Source of the DNA: Auanema rhodensis
Taxonomy: Eukaryota; Nematoda; Chromadorea; Rhabditida; Rhabditidae
Length of the DNA: 64,000 bases
Assembly (NCBI GenBank): GCA_964057225.1
Contig: OZ059899.1
Coordinates: 5,580,001 to 5,644,000 of the forward strand
Direction of reading: 5' to 3'
The position numbers and the translations under genes were made by a program. The notes under the pieces were generated by a model. The model had not been told where the DNA came from. It worked only from the letters and a program-made list of their open reading frames with translations, and ran no database searches. Shown in pieces: positions 13,201 to 25,858 of this stretch (within the stretch, counting starts at the first letter, position 1; each line of letters opens with the position of its first letter).

Positions 13201-15078
13201 TAGATGAACGTTAGTATCATCAACATCTTTAACAAGCTTTCATAGTGGCTGGCACGACAAACTCGATGCTTTAACCTCTTTAAAATGATTTTGTTTGTTT
13301 GAATAGTCATCACTAACAGCTAAATTTCATTTTTTAAAGTTCTCAATTCTGGCATTCGTCTTCTGTTTGAATATCTTTTCAGTTCTTTTTTTTTCTCAAT
13401 ATACAACTGTTTTGAGAAAAAAAAAGAATGCTGTCTATGTATAATTTTATTAAATTATATAAATAATTATAATATTTCTTATTTTTAAATTTTCTTTATA
13501 ACATTTCAAAACCTTATATATCAAACACTTTTTTTCTACTTTCGAAGTACATGATTTTTTAATTTTCGGAAACTTGTGTGTGGGTTGATTTACAAAAGTT
13601 TGTTAATATATTTTCTAAGAATATTAGCTTTTACACTCAAAAGCTAATGTTTTCTTTCCATTTTTATTAAATATTGTTTTGTTCATTTCATTCTCATACT
13701 TTAAGAGAATTTCAATCGGTTTTTTCTTCTGTTCTGTTGATTTGAGACTTGTGTTTTGAGGTTATAGAAACAGATTTAAGCATTCACAAATTCTTATTAA
13801 AGCTCTCTATCGCCTTTTCTTGTCTTCAAATTCTTTTTTAACGTTAAATCCCTTGTCTACGTCATACTTCAAGCTCAGTGTACTTCTCATCACCCTAGTT
13901 GACTACACACGTACACACAAGCCAAAAATCGTCTCTTCCTGCTCATTTTCTTCTTCTTAGTTTTTGCTTTTTAAAGCTTATCCGTTAGTTATTAGCCCCT
14001 CATATGCAGAACATTACATCACTTCCTCTCCTCTTCTCTCTTCTTTCTTTTTCCGGAAAAGCTCCTGTTTACAGCTCTGCTGAGTAGTAGCCAAACCACC
14101 AGGATGCCAATGAAAAAAAAAAAGAAATAGGGTGACAACAAACGGTTGTCGTGATTATGGAAGTTATTTTTCAAAGTCTTCATATTCTATTTTTTTCTGA
14201 GATTATACATTGTGATCTTGTTTAATATATTTAATAAATTATAGAAATATATATTTATAAATTCGTAGCTTTAAAATGTCTCAAAGCAAAAGGTTATATC
14301 CATTTTTCTATTTTAAAATGGTTTAATGTATAGAGGCACTGGGTACAATTTAATTTTGCATATAAATTACTTCTAATACTATTGCTGAATTGATGTTTTG
14401 ACCTTCTATTTCAGTCGGGCATTTTTTTGCTTCATCTTCATAATTCTGAGACAAAAAATCTAATTTCATTCCGCCTTTTGTCTCGTAAAAAACGATTTTT
14501 CATTCTAAGAATTCAGGTCACGGTATTGTCTTGGTCATTTTATTTTTGCCTTGAGGCATTAACGTCGACCACAAGCAAGGGAGGAAAAACATGAGGGTAG
14601 TGAGAATAGAGAGAATTAGAGAGAAAATAACATAATACGAAGCTGCTATAGTGTCACATTCAATGTATTATTTCATTCTTTGCTTCGGTTCTAGCTAGTT
14701 GAGAATTGATGAATATGAAGATGATTATGTTCATTTATGGACTATCACATCTCTCCATATCTTCTTTATCATTTTTTTTGAACATTTTCCTCATTTTACA
14801 TATTATATAGTATAGAATATCTATATGTATATGAGAATATATATCATGTTGGTTGAAAAAAAACTGACTTCTCTCTCTCTCTCTCTACCTCTACAACTCT
14901 CTTTTTGTTTCTCTCTCTCACCCTATTTTGGTAACAACAACCTGAAGATTCATAGCGGATTTTCGTGCGTGATGAGAAGTGTTGGATGACAGATAGCCTG
15001 ACTTTTCTCTTTAAAAGCTCGTTTAATCTTTATATTATTACTTCTTCAGATGATTTTTTTACAATTTCTAGATTATCA

Positions 15079-15122
<44 letters not shown>

Positions 15123-16369
15123 GAATGAGTGTTAATTATTTTCTCATTATTCTTGAGACTGAGACACAGTCTAATTATTTGTCTTTTTTTCCTAAAAAAT
15201 TGTTGAATTTTTCCCTTTTTTTCTGTATATCTTTCTAAAATAAGCAGTTCGATAATCTCAAATTTTTCTTTTTGTTCTTCAAAATGCCCATAACTTCCAA
15301 AGATCTTTGAAGATAATTCCAAGAACCTGCACATGTCTAAACAATGTTTCCGAGCCAGTGCTGGCCAGTGTGATTACCAATGTCTATGGCCTACTTGGCC
15401 TTTTAAGAACTTGAAGACAACAAAAGACTTCAAACATTTTAAGTTGAAAAAGCAAAGAATGCAAAGTTATAGTTGATGCTTTCTGAAATCATCATCATCT
15501 TCAATGCTTTCATATTTGTAGTAATTTTTTCTTCTTCTTCAACTAAATCTTCGCCAAGTTTACTTCAAATTTTCATGTGACTTACATAAGCATAGTATTG
15601 CCAAATTGCACTCGCTCATCCTTCTTCGGTTGTTTTTGTGCTTGCTCCATCCTCAATTTGAAATTTAATAAGCAGAATATGTATATACATACACACATGC
15701 ACAGAAATATATTATACATATCTATGTACATTTATGTATAATATTTATATTTTTCATCATCATATATACAATTATAATAAGATATGATCTATATTGATTA
15801 ATATATATATATATATATTTAATATAAAAAGAACTAAAATTTGAGTTTCTTTCTAGTTAGTTCAAAGCTATATTCTCATGCCTTTAATTTACTTGAACGT
15901 ACTCAATGAACTTTTCAACTAGAAATATAATTGAAATAACACAAAGCCTTTTTTTTTTTAAATATTGTCCTTTATATAAATATATTTTATTCTTTCAAGG
16001 AATTGTAGTATAAACTTAATAATTATATTAAAGCATTTTCTTTGTAAATTTCATCTTTTCATACAAAAAAAATGTTTCAGTTGCAAGTTTTCTTTGTACG
16101 ATCTATATTATTATTTTTATTATATGCTATACCTCAAAGTATATATTATTATTATATATAACATTTAAATAAATATTAAAATAATAGAAAAAGTTCTTTT
16201 ATATTATTTTAAACTTTTTGTTTTTAGAAATATATATATATAATCATTTTAATTTATATTCAATTGTTTGTAACAACTTGAAAAACGATTAAGGACATTC
16301 CTCTTCTTCTTCTTCGTTTTACACATGTACGTGCATATCTAAATCTAAACTCTTTACCTCCTCTTTGAT

Positions 16370-16424
<55 letters not shown>

Positions 16425-16522
16425 CAATTTCTCTCTCTCTTAGAATTCGTTCATCATTTTCTTTTCTTGCTTCTATTCATTTTCCCTTTTTCCTACCTCA
16501 TTTCTATTTCTTCAAGAAATTG

Positions 16523-16561
<39 letters not shown>

Positions 16562-19500
16562 ACATCCAAAAATTGTCATTCTCTACGTTTCTCAGTAAAC
16601 TCGATTTAGATAATCAGACTATCTTTCTATTCAATGTTTTGTGATGCAGGATGATTCTTTTCTTCTTTTAGCCATTATTTTTCTTCTTCGCAAAAAAATA
16701 ATTCAAACACCCTCCTCCATTTTTTTTAATTAATCGGAAAAAAATATAAAGTGAAAATGAGAGAGAAAGAGAGATGAAGAGAGAGACACAACAAAAAAAA
16801 AAGAATCATCTATACAAGACAATCTCATCAGTGTTTATAATTTATATTTATATAAACAAAAAATAAGTATAAGAGGTTCAAATATTTTAATTAATTCTTA
16901 TATAATCAACTATTATATATATCTAAAACTACAAAAAAAAACTAAAAACTATTTAAATAAGTAATTTTTATATTTCTAACTACATATATGTATGTATAAA
17001 TATTATAATCATTTATGAACATTTCGAAGATCAAATGAATATGTAACTCCTCTTCATCAAGTAAGATTGAGACATTCATATATAATTTTGTATCTTTTTT
17101 TTTCTTTGATTGATATATATATATATACAATATTATAACTTAAAAAAAAAAGAGTTATGATTATTAATGTATTAACTAGATCAATTTCTGGAAATTATTT
17201 AAAAAATTAAAAGAATTTATCAAAAAAATATATGAATGAATATAAAATTCGTCAATTTTATACAATTCATCTACATATATCATATTGTATATTGTTTTCA
17301 AATATATAAAATCAAACCGGAAAAAGAAAAACGTCATTTCTATTCTAGCAAATGACAATTTTCTTCTCTTAATAGCTTATTACCTAACTCGAAGCTACAT
17401 CATCATCATCATCATCATTCAACTACATTTTAACGTTAAAGATGTTAGTGAACATGAGATGAATACTGATTCACTAGCATCCTGTTTTCATTTAACATTA
17501 ATAAAGTCATGAACATGTTTACGAAAAAAAATTACTGTTTTTGAGTTCAATTTCGTATAAAGGATTCTACAATTTCTTATATTAATGTTCTTTTCTTGGG
17601 TTGCCTGCCTCAAAAATGATAGACTTGACATGTTCTTCCTCATTCTCATCAATATATTTCATGTGTGCTTCACTACTTCCTTTTTTCATTTAGTTGAGAT
17701 GAACTGAAGTCTATTTTTCTTCTTTTCTTAACACCCTCGCGTCATCTACTTTTCCTGCTGCTGAACCTTTCTCTCTTTTTTCATATCAACTTTCTATTCA
17801 ACCATCACTTACACATAATATTTCATTTTGAACGTTCAAAGCAGCATGATCATGTTCGTTTTCAATCAATTTAAAATTATGTTTTTACTCAAATTCGAAC
17901 TATCAAGAGAGATTAACATATTGTTGCCAACACATACATATAGATCATTAACCACCTTTTAGAATTAGAAAACGAAATTATAATTCAAAGTTATATTTTC
18001 AAAAATATAAGTCAATATATATACTATATATATGTATAACAAAGTTTAAATGAACAATTTTTGATTCAAAATTCAATTTTCAATATAATTTATGACCTTT
18101 TATGAAGTAATAGCTATAATTCTGTTTTACTTTTCATCTAATAAGATGTAGATATTGATACTAGCTCATAGTAATAGATAGTTATATCAACAACTTTTAT
18201 TTAAATTTTCATATAAATTAACTATTAGATTCAGTATAAGATTAGCTTTTATGTTATTTATATATATATATATATATACATATAAAATATATAAATATAT
18301 CTATATGTATATGTATTTGCAGAATTCATCAAACATTTATTGATATGAAAGATATATATGATGTTTAACAATGTTGATAATCAATTTGCAAAAAAAAAAA
18401 ACGAAAAAAAAAAGGATACAGTTTCTTTTTTTATCAAAATAGTTAGCTTTTTATTGTGTCATGTGTATATATCCATTTATTTCTCAATTTCATATTTTTT
18501 GTTCATATATAATTTTGAATAAATTTGTGTATAAAAAAAAAGAAAATAAAGAAAGTTTTGTTTTTGCTTTAATTTTTGTATCACAAAAATTATCATCTTT
18601 CATCTTTTTTTTCACAAAAATTATTCCGCTGTTTGAATATTATTATGTTTCGTTTTCATTTTCTTTTTCAAATTTGAAGATGTCCTTGTTATAAACTAAC
18701 ATAACCATGTACTAACACAAGATTGTTAATCAAAACCTAATCGCAACTAGCTGATCAATATTCAACTTTTATTTATGTGAATATACTAAATGGATATGTA
18801 TGTGAATATATATATATATATATATATATCATATAGGCTTCTTATTCTATTCATATGTATATAATACATTTCATTTTACTTATCATGATCGTATCTAACA
18901 TTTCTATTTTAACTTATACTGTCAATAGGATTAAGATTCTTTTTTTTTTATTCAAAAGTACATTATATACTTTTATATTTATATACATATAGTTAGTATA
19001 TTTAATATTTTTTAATGAAGAAAAATCTTTTCTTTTTTCTTATATTATTTACAACATTTCACGTGTAAATTAACTTATTTTTCATTTTAATATAACACGA
19101 AACGGTTGTTCCCATCTTCACGTTATATTCAAATATCTTTGATATTTTAGATTGTATTTAATATACAATATATATATATATATATATATATACATAAATA
19201 TAATATGTATAGTATATTATATACATATATGAAGTAGCAAAACAAGACTGAGGTGGTCTTTTTGCTATGCTTAAAAAGAAAAATATCTTTTTGTGATTGA
19301 TGTTGTTATCACTGCTCAAATACCTATACTTTCTGAAACTAGACGCATGTCAAAAAAAAATTTTTTTTTCGACAAGATTGCTTTCTCTCTAAGCTATACA
19401 AGTTGATATTATAGGCATACATAAGCTAATATGACAAGAAGTAAGGATTGATTGTGCATCTTCCTTGTCACCCACCAACAGCTTCTCTTATTCTTCTCGT

Positions 19501-22500
19501 CTTTTTTTTCTCATTTTCTTATGCTTTTTCTGCTTCTACGCAATTTCTTTTCGTCAGAAAGAGCCTTATACTTAATTTGTGCTGGATCTTCACAGTCAAG
19601 TGGGATCTAGCTTTAGGCATTTTACACACGTATGAAATTGATTTATCTTGCTCTAGCAATTTCTTGTGCTTTCTCAATTATGCTTTTAGAGTTGAGTTGT
19701 AATTTGAAAATTCTAGAGTACACATGGATCTAAAGAGCCGATTTACCAATTTTTGAAATAAATGCTTTAACGATAGAAAATCATTGAGCTATCGAATTCA
19801 AAAGCAGTTTAGCTGTCCTTTGAAGTATTCGCGTGACTTTACTATTCTCTCACTAGCACTTTACTATCCTCTCACTGGTTTACTACAAACCAACTATTCA
19901 AAACTTCTGCATAAAAAATTTTTGAACCGTTCAATAGAACCTGATTGAATCTTTTTTAAAACTTAACAAAAAGAAAAAGAGGTTTCATAATTTAAAAGTT
20001 TAATAGTTGTATGTGGTTTTGATGCTATCTAAGATGTTAAAAGATTCTCAACTTTGTCACGAATATATGAAATCCGTCGACCTGATTTCCTTTTCCGGAT
20101 TGAATAAGCAGAAACTTTGCTAGAGTTTTAACTCTGCATCTCTACTTTTCATGTTCGTCATCCGCAGATCACTAGATTTCTGAACGTTCGTCAACTTCCT
20201 TTTCCTTTTTCTTATTTTCCATCTTCTCGATCTCAATATACATATACTATATACCTTAACTTTACATTGATGAATAAGCCTTTGAATTTATTTTATTTTT
20301 CTTCATAAAAGAAAGAGCTGTAAATTCTTTTCGAAATTAACAACAATGTGTAGATACATTGAAGATTATTATTATAATTTTTTTTGAATTTTAAAATTAC
20401 TTTTTAGATTATATACAAATATATAAACTTTGAATCAGGAAGTTTGATGTCAAATGTTTCCTAATTCATATAATTGATCCTTATGATCTATGTAAAATTG
20501 AAAATAATTAAGTATCACAAAATGTATCTAGTTCGGAATATAAAGATAATTAGTACAATATTGTTAATTAGTTGAATATTAACCGAAACTTGAAATATAT
20601 TATTTCTTGAGCAGATGAACACAGTTATCAATTATTCTTGAAATGAAATTAAAAACAAGCTATTTTGTATTTTGGTATATATATATAATCTAAAAAGTTT
20701 ATACATAATATTATAGTATATATATATATATATACTATATATATATATATATAGTATATATAGAAATACTTCGGATGTCAGTTTATATGTATTTCTTAGG
20801 CGAGTGCCTGTACGGCTTCAGTGCATTTCATGTTTTTTTTATAACATTCTTTTGAATTAGCGACATAATTTTTTTACAATTTCATGATTCGCTTCTCAAT
20901 TTTCATTATTATTATTTTTATTATTATTATTCATTGTTTTCAGCAGGACATATTTAGTTCACTTGATAGGTTTTCATTTCTTATTTCAAAACTTCACAAA
21001 ATGACTTTTATATTCGTTGAATTCAAGACTATTTTGAATTTCTAGTAATATAAAGTATATATATAAATATATAAATATATGTATATCATTTATCATGTTC
21101 TATTTGATTAATCTAATCCTAACTATACTACAAATCATTCATTTTGTAGCTTTTTCTTTCTTTTCTGTTAGTTACTCATTTCTCAATTCTTTTTAATTTT
21201 TTTTTGTTGCTCTCCAATTAAATACAGTTTTTTTTTTCAGTTTCATTATAATAATTTTAAAATTATTCAAAAATTTTGATTTTGGTTTCAAGCCTTTTAG
21301 AGAATCATGTGCTCTTTTTAACCATATAACAGATGATTTTTCTTTATAATTTTTGTTTTTTACAACCTGAAACTGCATTGTTGTTTTCATATTTGTGCAT
21401 ACAGGAAATATTTTGAACAATATTTTATAATATTTTAAATATTTTATTTTAATTTTATTTAATTTCAGTCGTCTTCGAGCACGATATCCGTCTCGTTGAC
21501 TGACGAGGCTTCCTCCGCGGTAGTCGGTGGAGGCGGACTGCCCTCGGCCGCACTGCGAGCCTTCTGTGGCTGCTTCTGCCGACCGGAGATAGAGATAAAG
21601 CAACAAAAACGGTCGAAACATCAGCAAAAGATCTCAAACCGTTTCAGTGCTGGAGGTATGTTAAGCTTTTTTTTGTATTACCCATTTATCTATTATAATT
21701 GAAATGAAAAAGACAATAATAGTGCCATGAAATATTTTTTTATTAACAAAAAACAATTCATATATCAGAATTCATTTTCAAATGTATTAATGCATAGTTT
21801 GACATACACTGTATTCAGTTATAATCAAACTGATAACCATGGCGACAATTCTAGTGGTGTGCCGATTAACAATAAAGAAAAGCTATTAGAGAGAAAATTT
21901 TGTTATTCATCTTTCTAATTCTCGTCATATTCTTTTATCTCATTTCAAAACATTTTTAAATACAATTTTCTGATGTCAGGTGCCAAGAAATACTGAGATT
22001 AACATTTTTAAATCAAAAATGTTTCATTCAATCCAAGAAAATTTTTTATGTAATTCAAAGTATAATTAGTTTTCTTTGATTGTTTCTCGGAGATGATGAG
22101 AATAGAAACTATAAAAAGCACAAATTATTATTCAAGAGAGCTCAAAATTGTTCAACATGTGAATATTGAATGTTTCAAATCTGGATGATTACACACATTT
22201 TTGCTTTGTTCCTGAAGTTTAAAAAGATAAATTAAATTATTAAAATATTATTTATGACGTTTATTCATAATAACATAAATAAATAAAAAATAAAACATTC
22301 TTTTCATTATAAAATTAAAGTAATTGACTCAATGTTTACTTATACCATATAATATAATATAATTATATACATAGTTATATGTACTGAGGGTTTTTTGCAA
22401 ATACTGTTTATACATATTTTTTTTCTTTTTTCTTTTATTTTGCATTGAAAAAAATAAATTAAACCCATGTTAATTCATAAATACGAAATATAAAAAAAAG

Positions 22501-25500
22501 TTTTTGAATCGAGATTCATGATAATTAACTATAAATGTCTACAAGCTACACTTCACTTGCTATTTATTTTTATATTGCGAATGGTTCTATCTTGATATCT
22601 TCTTCTAATATCTTTTTGATATCAAAAAGATAATATTTTTGCTGTTTCATGTCAGATAATAAATATTATTTCTATTTTAGGCAATCCAAGATCAGGCTCG
22701 ACAAGTAGTACTAGTAGCAGCAGCTCTAGTTCGTCGACCTCGCCGTCGTCGCCAGCTCGAACTTGCTGCTTTACATCATTTTTTTCACGAATCTCGTCTA
22801 TGGGAACAGCTGTGTCGTCAGCATCGTCACCGGAACCAGATGAAAGCTCACCAACTACAGAACGTATTGCAACTTATTTATCAGAAAAGCCGCTAAAAAT
22901 GGCCCACATGCTCAAAGCTACCAAGTAAGTAATCATATTGTTTTTGGGATAAACTGTACAAGCCTAGAAAATAATTTTTGAATATGAATGAATAACAAGA
23001 AGTAGTTTTCTTTCTTTTTTTCTCTCTCTGTCTCTATATCTTGTAGATCTGAATTATATAGAAAGACAAGAGGAGGGAGGGGGGGGGGGGGGGGGGGAAA
23101 GAATGTTATAACTGACAACTATTTTCTTTTTATTTCTCAGAAACATTGTGAGAATTCAACTTGTCTGATTGTTTTATTTGATTAGAAAATTTTTCAATTT
23201 AATATAATTGAATAATTTGGAGAACAACAAAAACTAAACTATTCCATAATTTAATAGATTCCAGATTAATCGTAATTGAATTCTGAAAACTGTTCTCCAT
23301 TTAAAGAAAAAAAAGACAATTTTTAAAGTTATATCCCTTTATCATATTATCATGTTTCAGATTAATCAATGACTCATCAACAGATGAAAAAATATTTTTA
23401 TTTGAATCTGGTATTCTACATACACTTTGTGAATTAATAGCAGAATGTGGAAGTGTGGAGGGTCAGCATAAATTTATTCATAAGTAAGTATTTAAAATAT
23501 AATGTTTATATATAAATATATATTTATTTATAATATTTTTTTATTTTTAAAAACATTCATATTTTGTTGATCACTTTTTTTTTGTAATTTCTTAAGTAGT
23601 TGCAATAATTTAGTATTTTTCAAAAATACAATCTATTCTTTCTTTCTTATTTTAATCACTTTTCATATATTCAATTTTGAGTAATAATCCTATTGAAATT
23701 GCTGAAACACCAAATAAATAAAAATAACAACTATTAAGAATATTATTATGTTAACAAATGGCTTTCAGGAATGCATCTGAAGAACGCAAACGACACCAAC
23801 TGCGGCGGAGTTCAGAAGCTAACAATGCATCGCATCGTGGAGTAGGATATGGACATGGTTCAACAAGATCAAGATGGGATATTGAAAGAACAGTAGAAGA
23901 AAAATTAGCTCGAGAAGAAAATCTAACATGGCTATTAAATGCTTTGAATACTTATATCTATTCGTCATCACCTGATTTTCCCTGTAGACGATCATCTGCA
24001 GAGTTAGCTCATTTATCATCTTCTGTTATAAATGAAATAGGTAAGAAAAGCTATATAGTTATGTATTTATAAAATATATATTTAAGGAGATAGTGCTGTT
24101 ATTGTACTTCTTGAATACCATCTTAAAAATGATAGTGTTTTTGATGTCAGTGAACATATGGAATTATATCAAGCTCTAATGGAAACAGCTGCATCAATGG
24201 CAACTGTACCTCAGTTAGTACCGTATTTGGTACGGCCTTATCAAACGGGTGCCAAATCTATTGCCAAGGAACTCATACCTAAATTCAAAGAAATTATGTT
24301 ATCTTATACAAATACTTGGAAGGGCAAGTTAGGTTCGCCTGATTTCCGAATGATAGATTTTGTTAATAAAATTGAAACTTATTCTGAAGTAAGATATATG
24401 ACTTCAGTACTAAGTAATAATTTGAATTTTCAGGCCGTTTTACAAGCTTCCCGTGAATATGAAGCTCAGCTTCCTGCTGAAGAACGTATTCGAACGGCTA
24501 CAGTTCGACCGCGTGCTACACAAAGCGAAGTTGCATTGAGCCGTCGTGCTCTGGAGGTTCGTGGAATAATAGCAAAAACAATAAATAATTGTTGATCAAT
24601 TCAGAATGAAGAAATACGCCCAGATCAGAATACTGATGTTACCGTGCTTTATAATAAAGCTTTGAAGCATCTTCAAATGCAAACACATAGGTTTGTCGGT
24701 GATTATGGCAAACTAGTCACATCATTCACGTTCAAAAAGGAAATTCGTAATACTAATCCTTTCTCTCCCTCTTTAAGAGAGCGTACAAAGAGAATCACAA
24801 AGGTATAGGAAGCGTCTTGCTTTCAAGCATCTTATATAATCTCTTTAAGGAATTGGCTTCTATGACTAATTCTCTGCCATTAAATGCAAGTAATAGCATT
24901 TTCGTTTGCGTGGACGAAAGTCGTTGCGACATAATCAAAGTGCTGATTTCTGGACCTGATGATACTCCTTATGCTAATGGATTATTTGAATTTGATGTAT
25001 TTTTCCCTACAAGGTAATACATCTTTTTTTTTGTATGTAAAATTTTTTTTTTGCAGTTATCCCTTTTCTCCTCCAAAATGTGCTTTCCTCACCACGGGAT
25101 CAGGAAATGTACGATTCAATCCAAATTTATATAACGATGGAAAAATTTGTTTATCAATTTTGGGAACTTGGGAAGGCAGGCCTGAAGAGAAGTGGACACC
25201 ATATTGTTCACTGATGCAAGTCCTCGTTAGTATTCAGGTACTGACCGAATCGAAAAGAACAGTTTTTAATTATTTGGTATTCTAGGGATTAATTTTCGTG
25301 AAAGATCCTTATTTTAATGAGCCTGGTTTTGAAAAGTACCAAGGAACCGAAAAGGGTGATGATTATTCTAGAAAATATAATCTTCAAATAGAACATGCTA
25401 CCTTAACATATGCAATAAGAGATCAATTAAAAAATCCTCCAGAGTACTTTAAGGTATTTTCTTCTTAAGAATCTTTAATAATACTTATTCCATAATTATT

Positions 25501-25858
25501 TCAGAAAGTAATTCAAAGACATTTCTGGTTAAAACGACATGCCATTATCGAACAAGCGAAAGCTTGGATGGTTGAAATGCGCAAAGATGCTTTGGAAAGC
25601 GAAAGAAATCCGAAAAAGAAAGATCTGGTCACATTCGAGTCGCTATATAACCCATTCCACCAGGTTAGAATTTAAAATTCACAAATTTAAATATTATATT
25701 TGGAAAAAATATTTTACTTCCTACTTACAGGAGAGAGCAATTCAACAACTTATAAATGAACTCAATAATATGACATGTCCTGTTGATCCATGTAAGTTTA
25801 GGAGATCTATTAATTTGAGATCATATCGTACTGATGAAAATATTTTACAGACGTCTAG
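10255..25858 (+). CDS. BIRC6: BIRC6/BRUCE-like giant ubiquitin-conjugating protein, 3' part
   Basis: C-terminal part, about 770 residues, of an inhibitor-of-apoptosis E2/E3 ubiquitin enzyme; the family is usually over 4,000 residues, so most of the gene lies upstream. Exons read: 10255-10381, 21469-21655, 22681-22924, 23361-23483, 23769-24040, 24087-24388, 24434-24556, 24605-24802, 24850-25013, 25057-25237, 25286-25453, 25505-25663, 25731-25791, 25851-25858. The UBC fold starts near 24850 (TNSLPLNASNSIFV) and contains GPDDTPYANGLFEFDV, the FNPNLYNDG motif and the catalytic cysteine in GKICLSIL, followed by the family's FNEPGFEKY tail. Exons 21469-22924 encode a Ser/Gly-rich low-complexity linker. 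The 10255 exon is assigned by phase continuity and composition and is less certain. The stop is TAG after a 57-nt intron. The 3' end overlaps NSE3 on the other strand. Confidence 0.85.
10707..10748. repeat. 11-bp inverted repeat
   Basis: GGTCAAGCTGT at 10707-10717 is repeated as its exact reverse complement at 10738-10748. The 20-nt loop contains a short GTCACCAT direct repeat. It is GC-richer than the surrounding intron. Confidence 0.7.
11232..11778. mobile_element. Tc1/mariner-like MITE (non-autonomous)
   Basis: A 547-bp element flanked by TA dinucleotides. The left end begins CAGTTATGTGCAAAAATCCT and the right end, reverse-complemented, begins CAGGCATCTGCAAAAATCCT. The terminal inverted repeats match at 17 of 20 positions and continue imperfectly (ACA after three mismatches). 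TA target duplication and CAG termini are typical of Tc1/mariner DNA transposons. No transposase reading frame survives inside, so this is either a MITE or an internally decayed copy. Confidence 0.65.
13383..13428. repeat. 17-bp inverted repeat with T9/A9 arms
   Basis: The arms at 13383-13399 and 13412-13428 are exact reverse complements with a 12-nt loop. They consist mainly of a T9 tract and an A9 tract capped by CTCAA/TTGAG. Similar T-tract/A-tract fold-backs occur at about 4982-5022, 11696-11714 and 19350-19372, so this may be a recurrent class. Confidence 0.75.
15079..15120. repeat. TA microsatellite
   Basis: About 20 TA units. Other TA tracts in the same intron are at about 11780-11802, 18260-18279, 18808-18829, 19169-19192 and 20718-20762; the last is arranged as near-palindromic TATAGTATATA blocks. 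Confidence 0.85.
16374..16421 (+). repeat. CT microsatellite, 24 units
   Basis: A pure (CT)24 tract, with a further CT tract after CATACAATTT up to about 16440. Confidence 0.9.
16527..16560 (+). repeat. GT microsatellite, 17 units
   Basis: A pure (TG/GT) tract only about 100 bp from the 16374 CT tract. Confidence 0.9.
22609..22632. repeat. 24-bp perfect palindrome
   Basis: TATCTTTTTGAT is followed immediately by its reverse complement with no loop. It sits in the BIRC6 intron, 48 nt before the exon at 22681. Confidence 0.8.
23079..23097 (+). repeat. Poly(G) run of 19
   Basis: Nineteen consecutive G, preceded by AGGAGGGA, inside the 436-nt intron 22925-23360 of BIRC6. Long G runs are rare in so AT-rich a genome. 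It could form a G-quadruplex in the DNA or in the nascent RNA. Confidence 0.85.

Larger units (their letters stand above)
10382..21468 (+). other. 11.1-kb BIRC6 intron
   Basis: Bounded by a GTATTT donor and an AATTTCAG acceptor. No open coding exon with flanking splice sites stands out. It holds a MITE (11232-11778), inverted repeats and many microsatellites. Downstream introns of the same gene are mostly under 60 nt and at most about 1 kb. Confidence 0.6.

Noticed and set aside
20718-20762. TATA-box-like sequences and a palindrome in TA repeats
   Set aside because: Simple TA microsatellite. Any palindrome or TATA match is a trivial consequence of the repeat.
24803-24827. A 25-nt intron (GTATAG...TTCAAG) in BIRC6
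   Set aside because: Too short to splice and out of frame. The 47-nt intron 24803-24849 gives ITK joined to ELASMTNSLPL, matching the family.
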